A stretch of 57,426 nucleotides of DNA from Sutcliffiella tianshenii (GTDB taxonomy: Bacteria > Bacillota > Bacilli > Bacillales > Bacillaceae_I), in contig NZ_JAFBED010000016.1 in the NCBI RefSeq assembly GCF_016908565.1, positions 1-57,426 of the forward strand. Direction: 5' to 3'. Below are positions 8,387 through 17,301 of the stretch, piece by piece. The position numbers and the translations under genes were made by a program. Every line of letters starts with the position of its first letter. Position 1 is the first letter of the stretch. The notes beneath the pieces were generated by a model. That model made no database searches and had not been told where the DNA came from. It saw only the letters and a program-made list of their open reading frames with translations.

Positions 8387-9832
8387 TTAAGTTCTCGTCT
8401 TTTTCTTCTCTCTTGGCTGTGTGTCACTTGGTCGGGATTTGAAAAAAGGCAGTGGTGTCCTGATGATGGTATCTTTCATTTCCGAAAATCTCAAGGTCGA
8501 AAATGGTGCGAAAAATGGCGTGCCGAATGATTCCAATTTGCACAGATGGATAAGTACAAACATGAGAAAGAAACTCATGCCAATAAAGCCGAACAGGGAT
8601 GCCAAAATCATAAAAGGAAAACCAAGCAAGCGAATGGAAGAGCCCATTTCAGGGATTGGAACAACGAACGAAGAAATGGCAGTGATGGCAACAACGATAA
8701 TCATCGTATTGGATACCAGGTTTGCTTCCACTACGGCTGTTCCGATTACAAGTCCACCGACCACCCCGATAGTCTGGGCAATTGGATTTGGAAGCCTGAT
8801 AGATGCCTCACGCAAAATCTCCAACGTTATTTGCATTGCCAATGCTTCCACCAGTGGCGGATATGGTACATATTCCAGGGAAGATTTAATGGAAACCACA
8901 ATCTCCGTAGGCAGTACTTCATAATGATAGGAAACTATCGCTATATAGGTTGCAGGTAGTGCGATGGTGATAAGGAAACCCATAATTCTTAAGAACCTGA
9001 TAAATGAACCGAAATACCACCTGCTATTATAATCATCAGGCGATTGGAAGAAAGAAAAAAATGTCACGGGTGCAATCAATGCGCTCGGGCTATTATCTGC
9101 AATGATCGCGATCCGACCATCCATGAGATTTGCAACAGTCCTGTCAGGCCTCTCTGTACTTATCAAGGTGGGGAATATGGACATATTATCGCTGATATAT
9201 TCCTCGATATGCCCTGGCGCAAGAATGAAGTCTGTATCGATATCGGATAGACGCTTTTCCAGATTGCCGACGGTTTTCCTGTTTGCTAAATGATCCAGGT
9301 AAATCATTGCCACTTTTGTATGGGAGTCGTTACCGATTGAAAAGTATTTGATTTTTAATTTTGGATTTTGAAGCCGTTTTCGTATCAGATAGATATTGGT
9401 ACTTAAAGTTTCGACAAACCCTTCATGTGCGCCGCGGATAATGGTTTCGCTTCCGGGTTCTGTAATGTTTCTTTCGGTCAGCAACTGTGACTGGTAAATC
9501 ATTGCCAACGGGTTATCTTTTTGCAAAAGTATCGAATTTCCTTCTAACAGGAATTTAGATATTTCTTTAATACTATTTGTTTCTTTGATGAATGCTTGAG
9601 GGAGAAATGTGTTAACATTATCCGATTCGCTGATATGAATGGGTTTGATTATCTCTTGCTCGATTAATTTCCTTTCCGTAATGCTTTCAATATAAATGAG
9701 ATACGCATCCTTCTTCTGATAGGGGGTGTAATCCACAACGAAGTCTTCGGAATGGACAAACGCTTCCCTAAGAATCATGATATTCTCATCAAGATTTGTA
9801 GAAAGCACCCCAGTCGGTTCCTTCTGTGTCAT
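8387..9832 (-). CDS. GerAA-family germinant receptor subunit A
   Basis: A 481-residue protein with a soluble N-terminal half and about five C-terminal membrane helices, as in GerAA/YndD. Conserved pieces include STERPDRTVANLMDGRIAI and NSPSALIAPVTFFSFFQSPDDY. The start follows GGAGGTG. It leads the operon, which has the canonical A-B-C order. Expression is expected in the forespore (sigma G), but no clear sigma-G promoter could be read upstream. Confidence 0.93.
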   Translation of the reverse strand: MTQKEPTGVLSTNLDENIMILREAFVHSEDFVVDYTPYQKKDAYLIYIESITERKLIEQEIIKPIHISESDNVNTFLPQAFIKETNSIKEISKFLLEGNSILLQKDNPLAMIYQSQLLTERNITEPGSETIIRGAHEGFVETLSTNIYLIRKRLQNPKLKIKYFSIGNDSHTKVAMIYLDHLANRKTVGNLEKRLSDIDTDFILAPGHIEEYISDNMSIFPTLISTERPDRTVANLMDGRIAIIADNSPSALIAPVTFFSFFQSPDDYNSRWYFGSFIRFLRIMGFLITIALPATYIAIVSYHYEVLPTEIVVSIKSSLEYVPYPPLVEALAMQITLEILREASIRLPNPIAQTIGVVGGLVIGTAVVEANLVSNTMIIVVAITAISSFVVPIPEMGSSIRLLGFPFMILASLFGFIGMSFFLMFVLIHLCKLESFGTPFFAPFSTLRFSEMKDTIIRTPLPFFKSRPSDTQPREKKKTRT

Positions 9833-9963
9833 GAAAATTACACCTCCAATTTAACGAAACTACCCAATTACTATATTTTCCTGAGTACATGAAATAATTA
9901 TGCATTCCTTATCAATATTCTTTTGTTATACTTGACGTATTATGTGACGGTAGGGGTTATGGA

Positions 9964-12264
9964 ATGGATAAGAATGTTTCCCTAAAGGTATCTGTGAGAA
10001 AACTTGTGGAGTTTGTAGCGATGGGCGGCAGCATAGACTCCCGGTTTGTCGGGACGAATATCATGCAGGAAGGGACGAAAACCCATCAGCGGCTTCAGGG
10101 GAGTCGAGGTGAGGATTATGAAAAAGAAGTGCATCTGTCAATGGGATATCCATATCAATCTATTCTTCTCCAAATCGAAGGAAGGTGCGATGGGATATAC
10201 CGGAATGAAAAAGTAACAATAATCGAAGAAATAAAGACAACTGCAAGAGATCTAACCGAATTAACGGAAGAGGATTTTCCGACTTATTGGGCCCAGGTCA
10301 AGGTGTATGCATACATATATTCCAAGCAGCAGGAGCTTGAAGAAATTTCTGTGCGCCTCCTTTTTGCCAAACGTGAAAGCCTGGAGGAGCGACTTTTCAC
10401 AAAGACATATTCCTTGCTTGAACTAGAAGAATATGTGGAAGGCATTGTAGTGGAATATATGGACTTTATGGGATCCATCCTTGATTCCGTAAACAAGAGA
10501 AATGAGACCTTAAAAAAGCTGTCTTTCCCTTTTCCAAGCTACCGGAAGGGACAAAAGGATTTGGCCAAAGCAGTATTTAAGACGATTAAAGAAAATAAAC
10601 GACTTTTCGCCAAAGCTGCAACCGGTATCGGAAAGACGATTTCTACGATTTATCCCACTCTGCTTGCAATCGGAGAAAATAAAGGACAGAAAATGATTTA
10701 TCTTACAGCTAAAACGGTCACTAGACAGGTGGCGGAAGAAGCTTTTCAACGGTTAGTAGAAAACGGTTTGCACTTGAATGTGGTCACGATAACGGCAAAG
10801 GAAAAGGTTTGCTTTCAGGAAGAGGTTCGATGCCAAAAGGAATTCTGTCCTTTTGCCGATGGCTATTATGACCGACTTAAAGCTGGTTTGAAAGACATCC
10901 TGGCAAATGAGCTGATCATGAGCAGGCAGGTAATCGAGGCATACTCGCGCAAGCACATGCTTTGCCCTTTTGAATTTTCGCTCGACCTTGCTATGTATGC
11001 AGATGCCATTATCTGTGATTACAACTATTTTTTCGACCCGAAAGTGAGACTGCAAAGATGGAGTGAGTTCCATAGGGACACCATCGTCCTGATTGATGAA
11101 GCACATAATCTTGCAGACCGGGCCAGGGAGATGTACTCAGCTTCCATTTCAAAATCAACTTTCCTGCAAACAGGCAGAATCATAAAAAACATAGACAAAG
11201 AGCTTTATGGAAAGCTGAAAGCAGTAAATGATGGGCTGTTGGAGTGGAAAAAAGAGCTGCTTGAGAAAGATTTGTTTGTATTAAAAGAGAAGCCGCATCA
11301 CATTGTCGAACTGGTGGCGGCTCTTGTGGAAGAATATGAAAGATGGCTCAAGGTCAATCCCTCAGGTGTAGGGTATGAAGAAGTGCTGACCTGCTTCTAT
11401 GATGGACAGGACTTTGTCAGGGTCGCAAAAGAATACAATGGGAACTTTAACACGATCGTCACCATTCATAAAAGTGAGGTGCATGTGAAGCTTGCATGCC
11501 TCGATCCTTCTGCTGCAATTAGATCGTTAACGAAGAAGGCTTATGCAACGGTGTTTTTCTCAGCTACGATGCAGCCGCTCGGCTATTATCAGACAGTGCT
11601 CGGTGGGGAAAAGGAGGATTATCATATCTCCATTGATTCTCCCTTCAAAGCGGAGCAGCTTGCGGTATATGGAAAAAAGGTTTCAACGAAGTATAGGGAT
11701 CGGGATGATTCCATTGAACCGATAGTCCGGTCAATCATTTCAACTTTTCATTCAAAAAGGGGAAACTATCTTGTCTTTTTCCCTTCCTATGAGTATCTAT
11801 TACAAGTATACGATGCCTACATGAAACGGGAATTGCCCGATCATGTAAGGACGATCATTCAACAACCAGCCATGACCGAAGCGGACAGGGAAATCTATTT
11901 AAGTAATTTTCAAGCACGGACCGATACATTGATAGGTTTTGCGGTATTGGGCGGGATCTTTGCCGAGGGTATCGATTTAGTTGGTGACAGGTTAAATGGT
12001 GTTGGGATCATAGGGGTAGGCCTTCCCAAAATCACCTTGGAGAGGGATGTAATGAAGCAACACTTTCAGGATCTGGGATACAACGGCTTTGATTTTGCCT
12101 ACGTATATCCCGGTATGAATAAGATTCAGCAGGCAGGCGGAAGGTTGATCAGATCCGAAATGGATACAGGTTTTATATTGCTTATCGATGACCGTTATTA
12201 CACGCCTAAATATCGAAGTATCCTACCTCCGGAATGGCAGAACTTCATAGACGTGAGAGGTTGA
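9964..12264 (+). CDS. XPD/DinG-type helicase with N-terminal RecB-like nuclease domain
   Basis: A 766-residue fusion. Residues about 30-95 show a RecB/Cas4-type nuclease core: H41 in EGTKTH, D76 in GRCDG and E89-I-K91. Residues about 180-760 are an SF2 XPD-like helicase, with Walker A TGIGKT near 225 and DEAH at about 378. Four cysteines (C-x6-C-x4-C, then CPFEF) fit an iron-sulfur cluster, and the C-terminal motifs QAGGRLIR close the core. Such proteins unwind DNA 5'-3', and the nuclease half could trim it. A repair role is likely, but the real function in Bacilli is not settled. The ribosome binding site is weak (AGGGGT). Confidence 0.85.
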   Translation: MDKNVSLKVSVRKLVEFVAMGGSIDSRFVGTNIMQEGTKTHQRLQGSRGEDYEKEVHLSMGYPYQSILLQIEGRCDGIYRNEKVTIIEEIKTTARDLTELTEEDFPTYWAQVKVYAYIYSKQQELEEISVRLLFAKRESLEERLFTKTYSLLELEEYVEGIVVEYMDFMGSILDSVNKRNETLKKLSFPFPSYRKGQKDLAKAVFKTIKENKRLFAKAATGIGKTISTIYPTLLAIGENKGQKMIYLTAKTVTRQVAEEAFQRLVENGLHLNVVTITAKEKVCFQEEVRCQKEFCPFADGYYDRLKAGLKDILANELIMSRQVIEAYSRKHMLCPFEFSLDLAMYADAIICDYNYFFDPKVRLQRWSEFHRDTIVLIDEAHNLADRAREMYSASISKSTFLQTGRIIKNIDKELYGKLKAVNDGLLEWKKELLEKDLFVLKEKPHHIVELVAALVEEYERWLKVNPSGVGYEEVLTCFYDGQDFVRVAKEYNGNFNTIVTIHKSEVHVKLACLDPSAAIRSLTKKAYATVFFSATMQPLGYYQTVLGGEKEDYHISIDSPFKAEQLAVYGKKVSTKYRDRDDSIEPIVRSIISTFHSKRGNYLVFFPSYEYLLQVYDAYMKRELPDHVRTIIQQPAMTEADREIYLSNFQARTDTLIGFAVLGGIFAEGIDLVGDRLNGVGIIGVGLPKITLERDVMKQHFQDLGYNGFDFAYVYPGMNKIQQAGGRLIRSEMDTGFILLIDDRYYTPKYRSILPPEWQNFIDVRG

Positions 12265-12356
12265 TATATTTCCTGATGGAAAATTTACAATCCCTTCACG
12301 GCAAATCAATATTCCTCGGATATGATATGGTTAAACAATCTTCCGGGGTGATGGCT

Positions 12357-12545
12357 ATGAAGGGGAATCTGAAAAAGGCATTGGAATTGCAAAGGGATTA
12401 TTATATAGATAAGCTTCTCCTGATCGGAGTATATGACTCGATGATACTGGATGGCATGACGACAACCGAATTAAAGAATGAGTATCATTATTTTTATTAT
12501 GATGTGCCCAGCAGGAAACGAAATGTATTACGCAAGGAAAGTTAA
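12357..12545 (+). CDS. FbpA-like small basic protein, 62 aa
   Basis: The product, starting MKGNLKKALELQRDYY, resembles the short Fur-regulated basic protein A family (helix with IDKLLLIGVY, then a LKNEY end). In B. subtilis FbpA helps an iron-sparing small RNA. The start at 12357 has GGGGTGA at good spacing; longer frames run back into the helicase gene and look artificial. It lies 92 nt after the helicase. No clear Fur box was seen. Confidence 0.55.
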   Translation: MKGNLKKALELQRDYYIDKLLLIGVYDSMILDGMTTTELKNEYHYFYYDVPSRKRNVLRKES

Positions 12546-12587
12546 AAAACCTAGTTTCTCATGGAGAGAACTAGGTTTTTTCTTTTC
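12545..12587. terminator. Bidirectional terminator
   Basis: AAAACCTAGTT and AACTAGGTTTT form the stem, with A- and T-runs on both sides. It serves the small basic gene and the convergent mscS gene. Confidence 0.88.
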
Positions 12588-13710
12588 AGTTTACGCTATA
12601 CTCTTTTTTTAGTTCCTGCTGTGCATCTTTCCCGATGTGAAGAGTACGGGTTGGGAAAGCGATGACTACATTTTCCTCTTCCAGGATCTCCATTATCTTA
12701 AAGTTGACATCTTCCTTCACTTTCAGGAATTCTGCCCACATAACAGTGCTTGTAAAAAAGTAAATGAATACATTCATGCTGCTTGCCCCAAAATTATCAA
12801 ATCGAACAAGGATAGTTTCCTGATGTACTTCCGGATGATTACGGAGGAGTTGTTCAATCCTCCGCGTGACAGTTTCAAGCTTCTCCCTGGAAGTATCATA
12901 TTGGAGACCTAGTTCGAAAGTGATCTGACGCTTGCCCATTTTCGACCAGTTGGTGATGGGCTCATTCGAAAGCGTGGCATTTGGCACAGTAACCACAGCC
13001 TGGGCAAAGGTTCGGATCCTTGTGCTCCGGAATGAAATATCCTCAACAACACCCTCAACACTAGGAGTCCTAATCCAATCCCCCATCGTAAAAGGTTTTT
13101 CAGTCACGATGATGAATCCACCGAGTAGATTTTTAATGGATTCCTGGGCAGCCAGTGCAAATGCCAGGCCTCCGAGTCCAAGGCCGGCAACAAAGCCGCC
13201 AACATTATAACTCCACTCTTCAAGAACAATGCTGAGTGTCAGCGCAATCAGTATGAATCTGAATATCTTGGTGAAAAAGGGCATCACGATCTTATCCACT
13301 TCAAAATCCAATTTCGTGGATAATTTCGAAAATAGGACGGATGAAGAAGGGATAAAGTTGAATATCCCCCAAGCTATCAGGAAAATGATAGAAGAACGCA
13401 TCAATCTGGATAGTGTGGTTCCCTCCATTATTTCAAATGGAGCGGCCTTCAAGGCAAAGAATAGACCAAGTATCACAAAAAATGTACGTACAGGCTTATT
13501 AAAAGCTATTACGATATAAGTAAATAAATCGGTTGGTGTCTTTTTGGAAAGAGATAAAATCATTTTGAAAAAATATTTGGTGAACAGCTTTCTCCATAAG
13601 AGAAAGAGCAGCAAGATCATGAGTGCGACACCAAGATCCAGCCAAAAATCCATGTCTGTCCAGAATTCATAGGTAAACATGTCAGTAATGCCGTTTAAGA
13701 ATTTGCTCAA
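12586..13710 (-). CDS. MscS-family mechanosensitive channel
   Basis: A 374-residue membrane protein with several N-terminal helices. The MscS pore helix is rich in Gly/Ala (FVAGLGLGGLAFALAAQ). A beta domain follows, with GDWI and VPNATLSNEPITNWS. It should open under membrane tension to release solutes during osmotic downshock. It resembles the YhdY/YkuT type. A TTG at 13710 is taken as start because GGGAGG lies 8 nt upstream; the ATG at 13734 has no site and places that GGGAGG inside the gene. Confidence 0.88.
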   Translation of the reverse strand: MSKFLNGITDMFTYEFWTDMDFWLDLGVALMILLLFLLWRKLFTKYFFKMILSLSKKTPTDLFTYIVIAFNKPVRTFFVILGLFFALKAAPFEIMEGTTLSRLMRSSIIFLIAWGIFNFIPSSSVLFSKLSTKLDFEVDKIVMPFFTKIFRFILIALTLSIVLEEWSYNVGGFVAGLGLGGLAFALAAQESIKNLLGGFIIVTEKPFTMGDWIRTPSVEGVVEDISFRSTRIRTFAQAVVTVPNATLSNEPITNWSKMGKRQITFELGLQYDTSREKLETVTRRIEQLLRNHPEVHQETILVRFDNFGASSMNVFIYFFTSTVMWAEFLKVKEDVNFKIMEILEEENVVIAFPTRTLHIGKDAQQELKKEYSVN

Positions 13711-13941
13711 AGGTTTAGACCTCCCATAGATCATTATGTCCCAAGCGGAATAGCAATAGCAGCTTCATTCATAAAGTCTATCCATCTATTATAAAGCACT
13801 ATGATACTACTTTCGCTGCCGTATTTCAATTGATAAAGAACTCCGTGTTTTTTGAAAAGTTCATATTTTTATAGAATTCAAACAAATTTAGTGGTAGTAT
13901 TTTACTATATTTATTTCGGGTTTCGTAAAGTGGGGGATACT

Positions 13942-14859
13942 ATGCAGATATCATGGAATATCACTAAATCGCTGCTGTTTTTTCTATTAATTGGAATTCT
14001 GCTGACTTTGGCGGTTCTTTTCCCTAGATCACCAGAGATAGGGGTATCAGGAAAAGCGATGACGCTTGAGTATGGTTACGAGTTTTCCTGGAAGGCGTAT
14101 GGCCATAATATCTCCACTTTTCTGGAAGATATAACAGATAGGGGAACACTTGGATTTACCCGTTACAATAACCCCGCTGAAGAGGAAATTATCCTACATA
14201 TGGCACGGAGTCTAAAGGTGATATTCACCGCTATTATGTTCACGATGATCTTTGGGGTGCTGAAGGGAATTTATGATTTTTATGATCGATGGGGCGGGTG
14301 GAATATATTTGGTAAAGGGTTGACTTGGATTGTTCAGTCGATACCTGATTTCTTCCTATTGATCTGTCTGCAATGGCTGATCATTTTTTATCTGCCGGCG
14401 ATAAGGATTTTCGGGCACGATCATTGGTACAGCTTTTTGCTGCCAGCCTTTCTTGTTTCCTTGTATCCGATGATGTACGTGGCGAGGATCACATCCGCCT
14501 CTCTGAGCAATGAAAAAGGTAAGCCCTATATCCAAGTGGCAAGGTCAAAGGGACTTACGAGTAAAAAGGTGCTTTGGAAACATATGCTGCGCAATAGTTT
14601 CTATCCCATACTTTCAAACTTGCCTGCCATGATGCTGTATCTTTTATCAAATCTGTTGATTGTCGAGTATTTGTTGGATTACCGTGGAGCAGCATATCGG
14701 ATGTTCCAGGCATTTGATGTAAACAAGGCGCTTTCGGGAAGTATGAATTTTATCAATGAATCAGGCCTGATCATCGGGTTCGGTTTAAGCTTTATGACGA
14801 TTGTATTTATTTCGCAGCTTATCAGTCTTTTTATGCTGAAGCTTGTAGAACCAAAGTAG
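13942..14859 (+). CDS. ABC transporter permease, peptide type (first of a pair)
   Basis: A 305-residue inner-membrane protein of the binding-protein-dependent permease family. The ATPase-coupling EAA loop is visible as ARSKGLTSKKVLWKHMLRNS. About six helices are predicted, with the long outer loop after helix 1 typical of DppB/OppB. Start at 13942 (GGGGGA upstream) rather than 13852. The partner permease begins 11 nt downstream. No ATPase or solute-binding gene is nearby. Confidence 0.82.
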   Translation: MQISWNITKSLLFFLLIGILLTLAVLFPRSPEIGVSGKAMTLEYGYEFSWKAYGHNISTFLEDITDRGTLGFTRYNNPAEEEIILHMARSLKVIFTAIMFTMIFGVLKGIYDFYDRWGGWNIFGKGLTWIVQSIPDFFLLICLQWLIIFYLPAIRIFGHDHWYSFLLPAFLVSLYPMMYVARITSASLSNEKGKPYIQVARSKGLTSKKVLWKHMLRNSFYPILSNLPAMMLYLLSNLLIVEYLLDYRGAAYRMFQAFDVNKALSGSMNFINESGLIIGFGLSFMTIVFISQLISLFMLKLVEPK

Positions 14860-14870
14860 GTGATTGATGA

Positions 14871-15761
14871 ATGAGACGGAATTGGACATTGATAGTGGGA
14901 AGCTCCTTTTTGATTTTTTTGATGATGGTAACTTTGGTCGGCCCTTTTTTACCCTTCATTGATACGGTCCTTGAAAGCAAACGGGTCGTCTTTACGAGTG
15001 ATGGTATTGAAACCGCGCCATTCGAACCTTCGGATAAACATATATTTGGGACAGACAGGGAAGGCAGGGACCTTTTAAGTGTCATAGTCGTGGGTGCAAA
15101 AGATACACTTTTCCTGATTCTCGGTATTGCTTTATTGAGATATGGGATAGCCATGGTGTTGGCATTGCTATCGATCAATAAAAAAGGTCCAGCCAATTGG
15201 ATACTCCAGGGCTGGCATCAAGTATTTTCAGCACTGCCTGTCATTTTTTCTGCCATCATCCTATTGAATCTGCCGATCTTTGTGTTCAATGATAATCGCT
15301 TCATCTGGGCCATCATCATACTATCCTGCATCGAAGTGGGGCGAGTGGGGACAGTCCTTCAAAATCAATTTTATCGTATCAAGCGCACCCCGTATGTGGA
15401 AGCGGGTATTACTGTCGGGGTTTCCCCATTTACCCTGTTTACAAAGTACTATTTTCCTAATGCCTTACCCGAGCTGATCGTTCAGTTCTTTCTTGATCTG
15501 GGAAGGATTGCGTTGTTGATCGGACAGCTGGGGATATTCAGTATTTTTATCACACAGGAATTTGTTCAGCTTTCCTACGGCTCGGGAGAAATTGTGAATA
15601 CGAGCTTCAACTGGGCCACGCTTCTAGGTGAAGCGAGAGGGGATGTTCTCCGCTCGTTCTGGATACCGTTCTTCCCGGCTTTTGCACTGGCATTTGCTGT
15701 ACTTACATTCAATATTTTCGGAGAAGGATTGAGAAAGCATTTCCATAGGTTGGAATCTTGA
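14871..15761 (+). CDS. ABC transporter permease, DppC/OppC type (second of a pair)
   Basis: A 296-residue membrane protein with the DppC-type entry motif HIFGTDREGRDLLS and an EAA-like loop (EAGITVGVSPFTLFTKYYFP). It forms a heterodimer with the upstream permease. Substrate is unknown; peptides or nickel are usual for the family. The EAA loop departs from the usual pattern, so coupling to a shared ATPase is possible but unproven. A terminator follows. Confidence 0.82.
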   Translation: MRRNWTLIVGSSFLIFLMMVTLVGPFLPFIDTVLESKRVVFTSDGIETAPFEPSDKHIFGTDREGRDLLSVIVVGAKDTLFLILGIALLRYGIAMVLALLSINKKGPANWILQGWHQVFSALPVIFSAIILLNLPIFVFNDNRFIWAIIILSCIEVGRVGTVLQNQFYRIKRTPYVEAGITVGVSPFTLFTKYYFPNALPELIVQFFLDLGRIALLIGQLGIFSIFITQEFVQLSYGSGEIVNTSFNWATLLGEARGDVLRSFWIPFFPAFALAFAVLTFNIFGEGLRKHFHRLES

Positions 15762-15762
15762 A

Positions 15763-15795
15763 GACTGTCGAAAATTTCTCGACAGTTTTTCTTTT
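15763..15795 (+). terminator. Terminator of the permease pair
   Basis: ACTGTCGA / TCGACAGT stem followed by TTTTTCTTTT. Confidence 0.85.
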
Positions 15796-15848
15796 GTTCT
15801 TTAAAATAATAAAGGTGTCTGCAAAAAAGTCCGTTAGGAGAAATAACG

Positions 15849-16862
15849 ATGGAAACAAATCAAGATAATCTGCAAAGGTTCATTCATAAATTTCCTTCAT
15901 GGTTGCCTGGAACCATTCTCGTCTTCTTGATTGCAATGGGAGGGAAAGCGTTTGGAAATCTATTTCCGGCCATAGGTGGGGTCATTTTTGCGCTGCTGCT
16001 TGGAATAGTATTGCGGAACAGTTTGAGCTTGCATGAGGTGTTTTTTCCAGGAATCCAGTTTGTTGTAAAAAAATTGTTAAAGGTCTCGATAGTATTGCTT
16101 GGTGCTACATTAAGCATAGGCAGCATACTGGATATAGGCTCCCAATCCATATTTGTCATATTACTGGTCGTGATCGGCGGCATCCTGGTGACTCTTTTAG
16201 CTGGAAAGATGCTTAAAATCGATAAAATGCTTAGCTTATTGATCGGTGTGGGTACAAGCATTTGTGGGGCAACTGCGATTTCAGTAGTAAAAGGGGTCGT
16301 TCAGTCAAAGGAAACAATCACGGCCTATGCAATCTCCACAATTTTCTTCTTTAATATTTTGGCTACGTTTCTATATCCATGGATCGGTCAGTGGCTAAAT
16401 CTCACGGTACTTCAATTTGGAATATGGATCGGCACCTCCATCCACGATACCTCATCAGTTGTTGCTGTCGGTTATCTTGTGGGGGAGGACGTTGGGGAAG
16501 TGGCTACCACCGTAAAACTTGTGAGGACCCTTTTCATCCTTCCATTAGTGCTTGCCATTTCTTTTATCATTATAAATAAGAGTGATAAAAGTGCCAGTAT
16601 TAAAGGGGCGTTTCCTCTATTTATTATCGGATTCCTTATAATGAGCGCTTTGTATTCAGTCGGTGTGGTTTCAGAGGGAGCGAGCAGTTTACTTGGAGCG
16701 GTTGCGAAGTTTCTGATCATCATGGTCATGGCTGGTGTGGGCCTTCAGGTGGAGTGGCGGAAATTTAGGGCATTGGGCTTGAGGCCATTTCTTGCCGGTT
16801 TTATCGCCTCTGTCTTTGTAGCGGCAATAAGCTTGATATATGTCATATATATGATTGTATAA
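15849..16862 (+). CDS. YeiH-family putative exporter
   Basis: A 337-residue membrane protein with about ten helices. The signatures GVGTSICGATAI and GTSIHDTSSVVAVG are those of the YeiH family (sulfate- or organosulfonate-exporter annotation, experimentally weak). Start ATG follows TTAGGAG. It is a single-gene unit ended by a shared hairpin. The sulfur link fits the neighbourhood but is only an inference. Confidence 0.85.
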   Translation: METNQDNLQRFIHKFPSWLPGTILVFLIAMGGKAFGNLFPAIGGVIFALLLGIVLRNSLSLHEVFFPGIQFVVKKLLKVSIVLLGATLSIGSILDIGSQSIFVILLVVIGGILVTLLAGKMLKIDKMLSLLIGVGTSICGATAISVVKGVVQSKETITAYAISTIFFFNILATFLYPWIGQWLNLTVLQFGIWIGTSIHDTSSVVAVGYLVGEDVGEVATTVKLVRTLFILPLVLAISFIIINKSDKSASIKGAFPLFIIGFLIMSALYSVGVVSEGASSLLGAVAKFLIIMVMAGVGLQVEWRKFRALGLRPFLAGFIASVFVAAISLIYVIYMIV

Positions 16863-16872
16863 ATGAAAAACG

Positions 16873-16912
16873 AAAAACAAGCTCACCAACATGCGGTCAG
16901 CTTGTTTTTTTA
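16873..16912. terminator. Bidirectional terminator
   Basis: AAACAAGCT and AGCTTGTTT arms with A-rich and T-rich flanks between the convergent YeiH gene and the 91-residue ORF. Confidence 0.85.
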
Positions 16913-17185
16913 TGAAATGATATCCTCTCTTTTTGCATGCCTATCGATCTGCTGCAAAAGGACGTTGCGCAGGGATGCCAGATAAAATGGGGACAGCATG
17001 GATGTAATGTCCTGCCAGTTATCCAGATTCGGCCGATAAACAATCAGCTTGATTTCCTGCATCGTGTTTTTTTGGAGAAAAAGCCGGTACCTGCGACTTT
17101 CAACAGGTTCCGTTTCGTCCACAAATTCCAATATTAAGGTCTGATCCATTTCAATGATAGGATGGACAATCGCAAAGGACTGCAA
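16910..17185 (-). CDS. Hypothetical protein, 91 aa, downstream of ligD
   Basis: A soluble, mixed alpha/beta small protein with no recognised family. The TTG at 17185 is taken as start because AAGGTGA lies 5 nt upstream; the GTG at 17194 sits on that site. It follows ligD by 116 bp on the same strand with no visible terminator between, so it could be read with the NHEJ ligase. Function unknown. Confidence 0.55.
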   Translation of the reverse strand: MQSFAIVHPIIEMDQTLILEFVDETEPVESRRYRLFLQKNTMQEIKLIVYRPNLDNWQDITSMLSPFYLASLRNVLLQQIDRHAKREDIIS

Positions 17186-17301
17186 CTTGATCACCTTTCC
17201 AAATCAGAAGCAGATTCATGCATTGAAACATAAACATTCCTTGTCAATCATGAGATGTGCTTCCTTGTTTTATTGTCCATTTTTTCCAAACACTTGCCAT
17301 C

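Noticed and set aside
9833-9963. Possible sigma-G promoter for the germination operon
   Set aside because: A GCATA-like -35 can be seen on the minus strand but no CATnnTA lies at 17-18 nt, so it is not listed.
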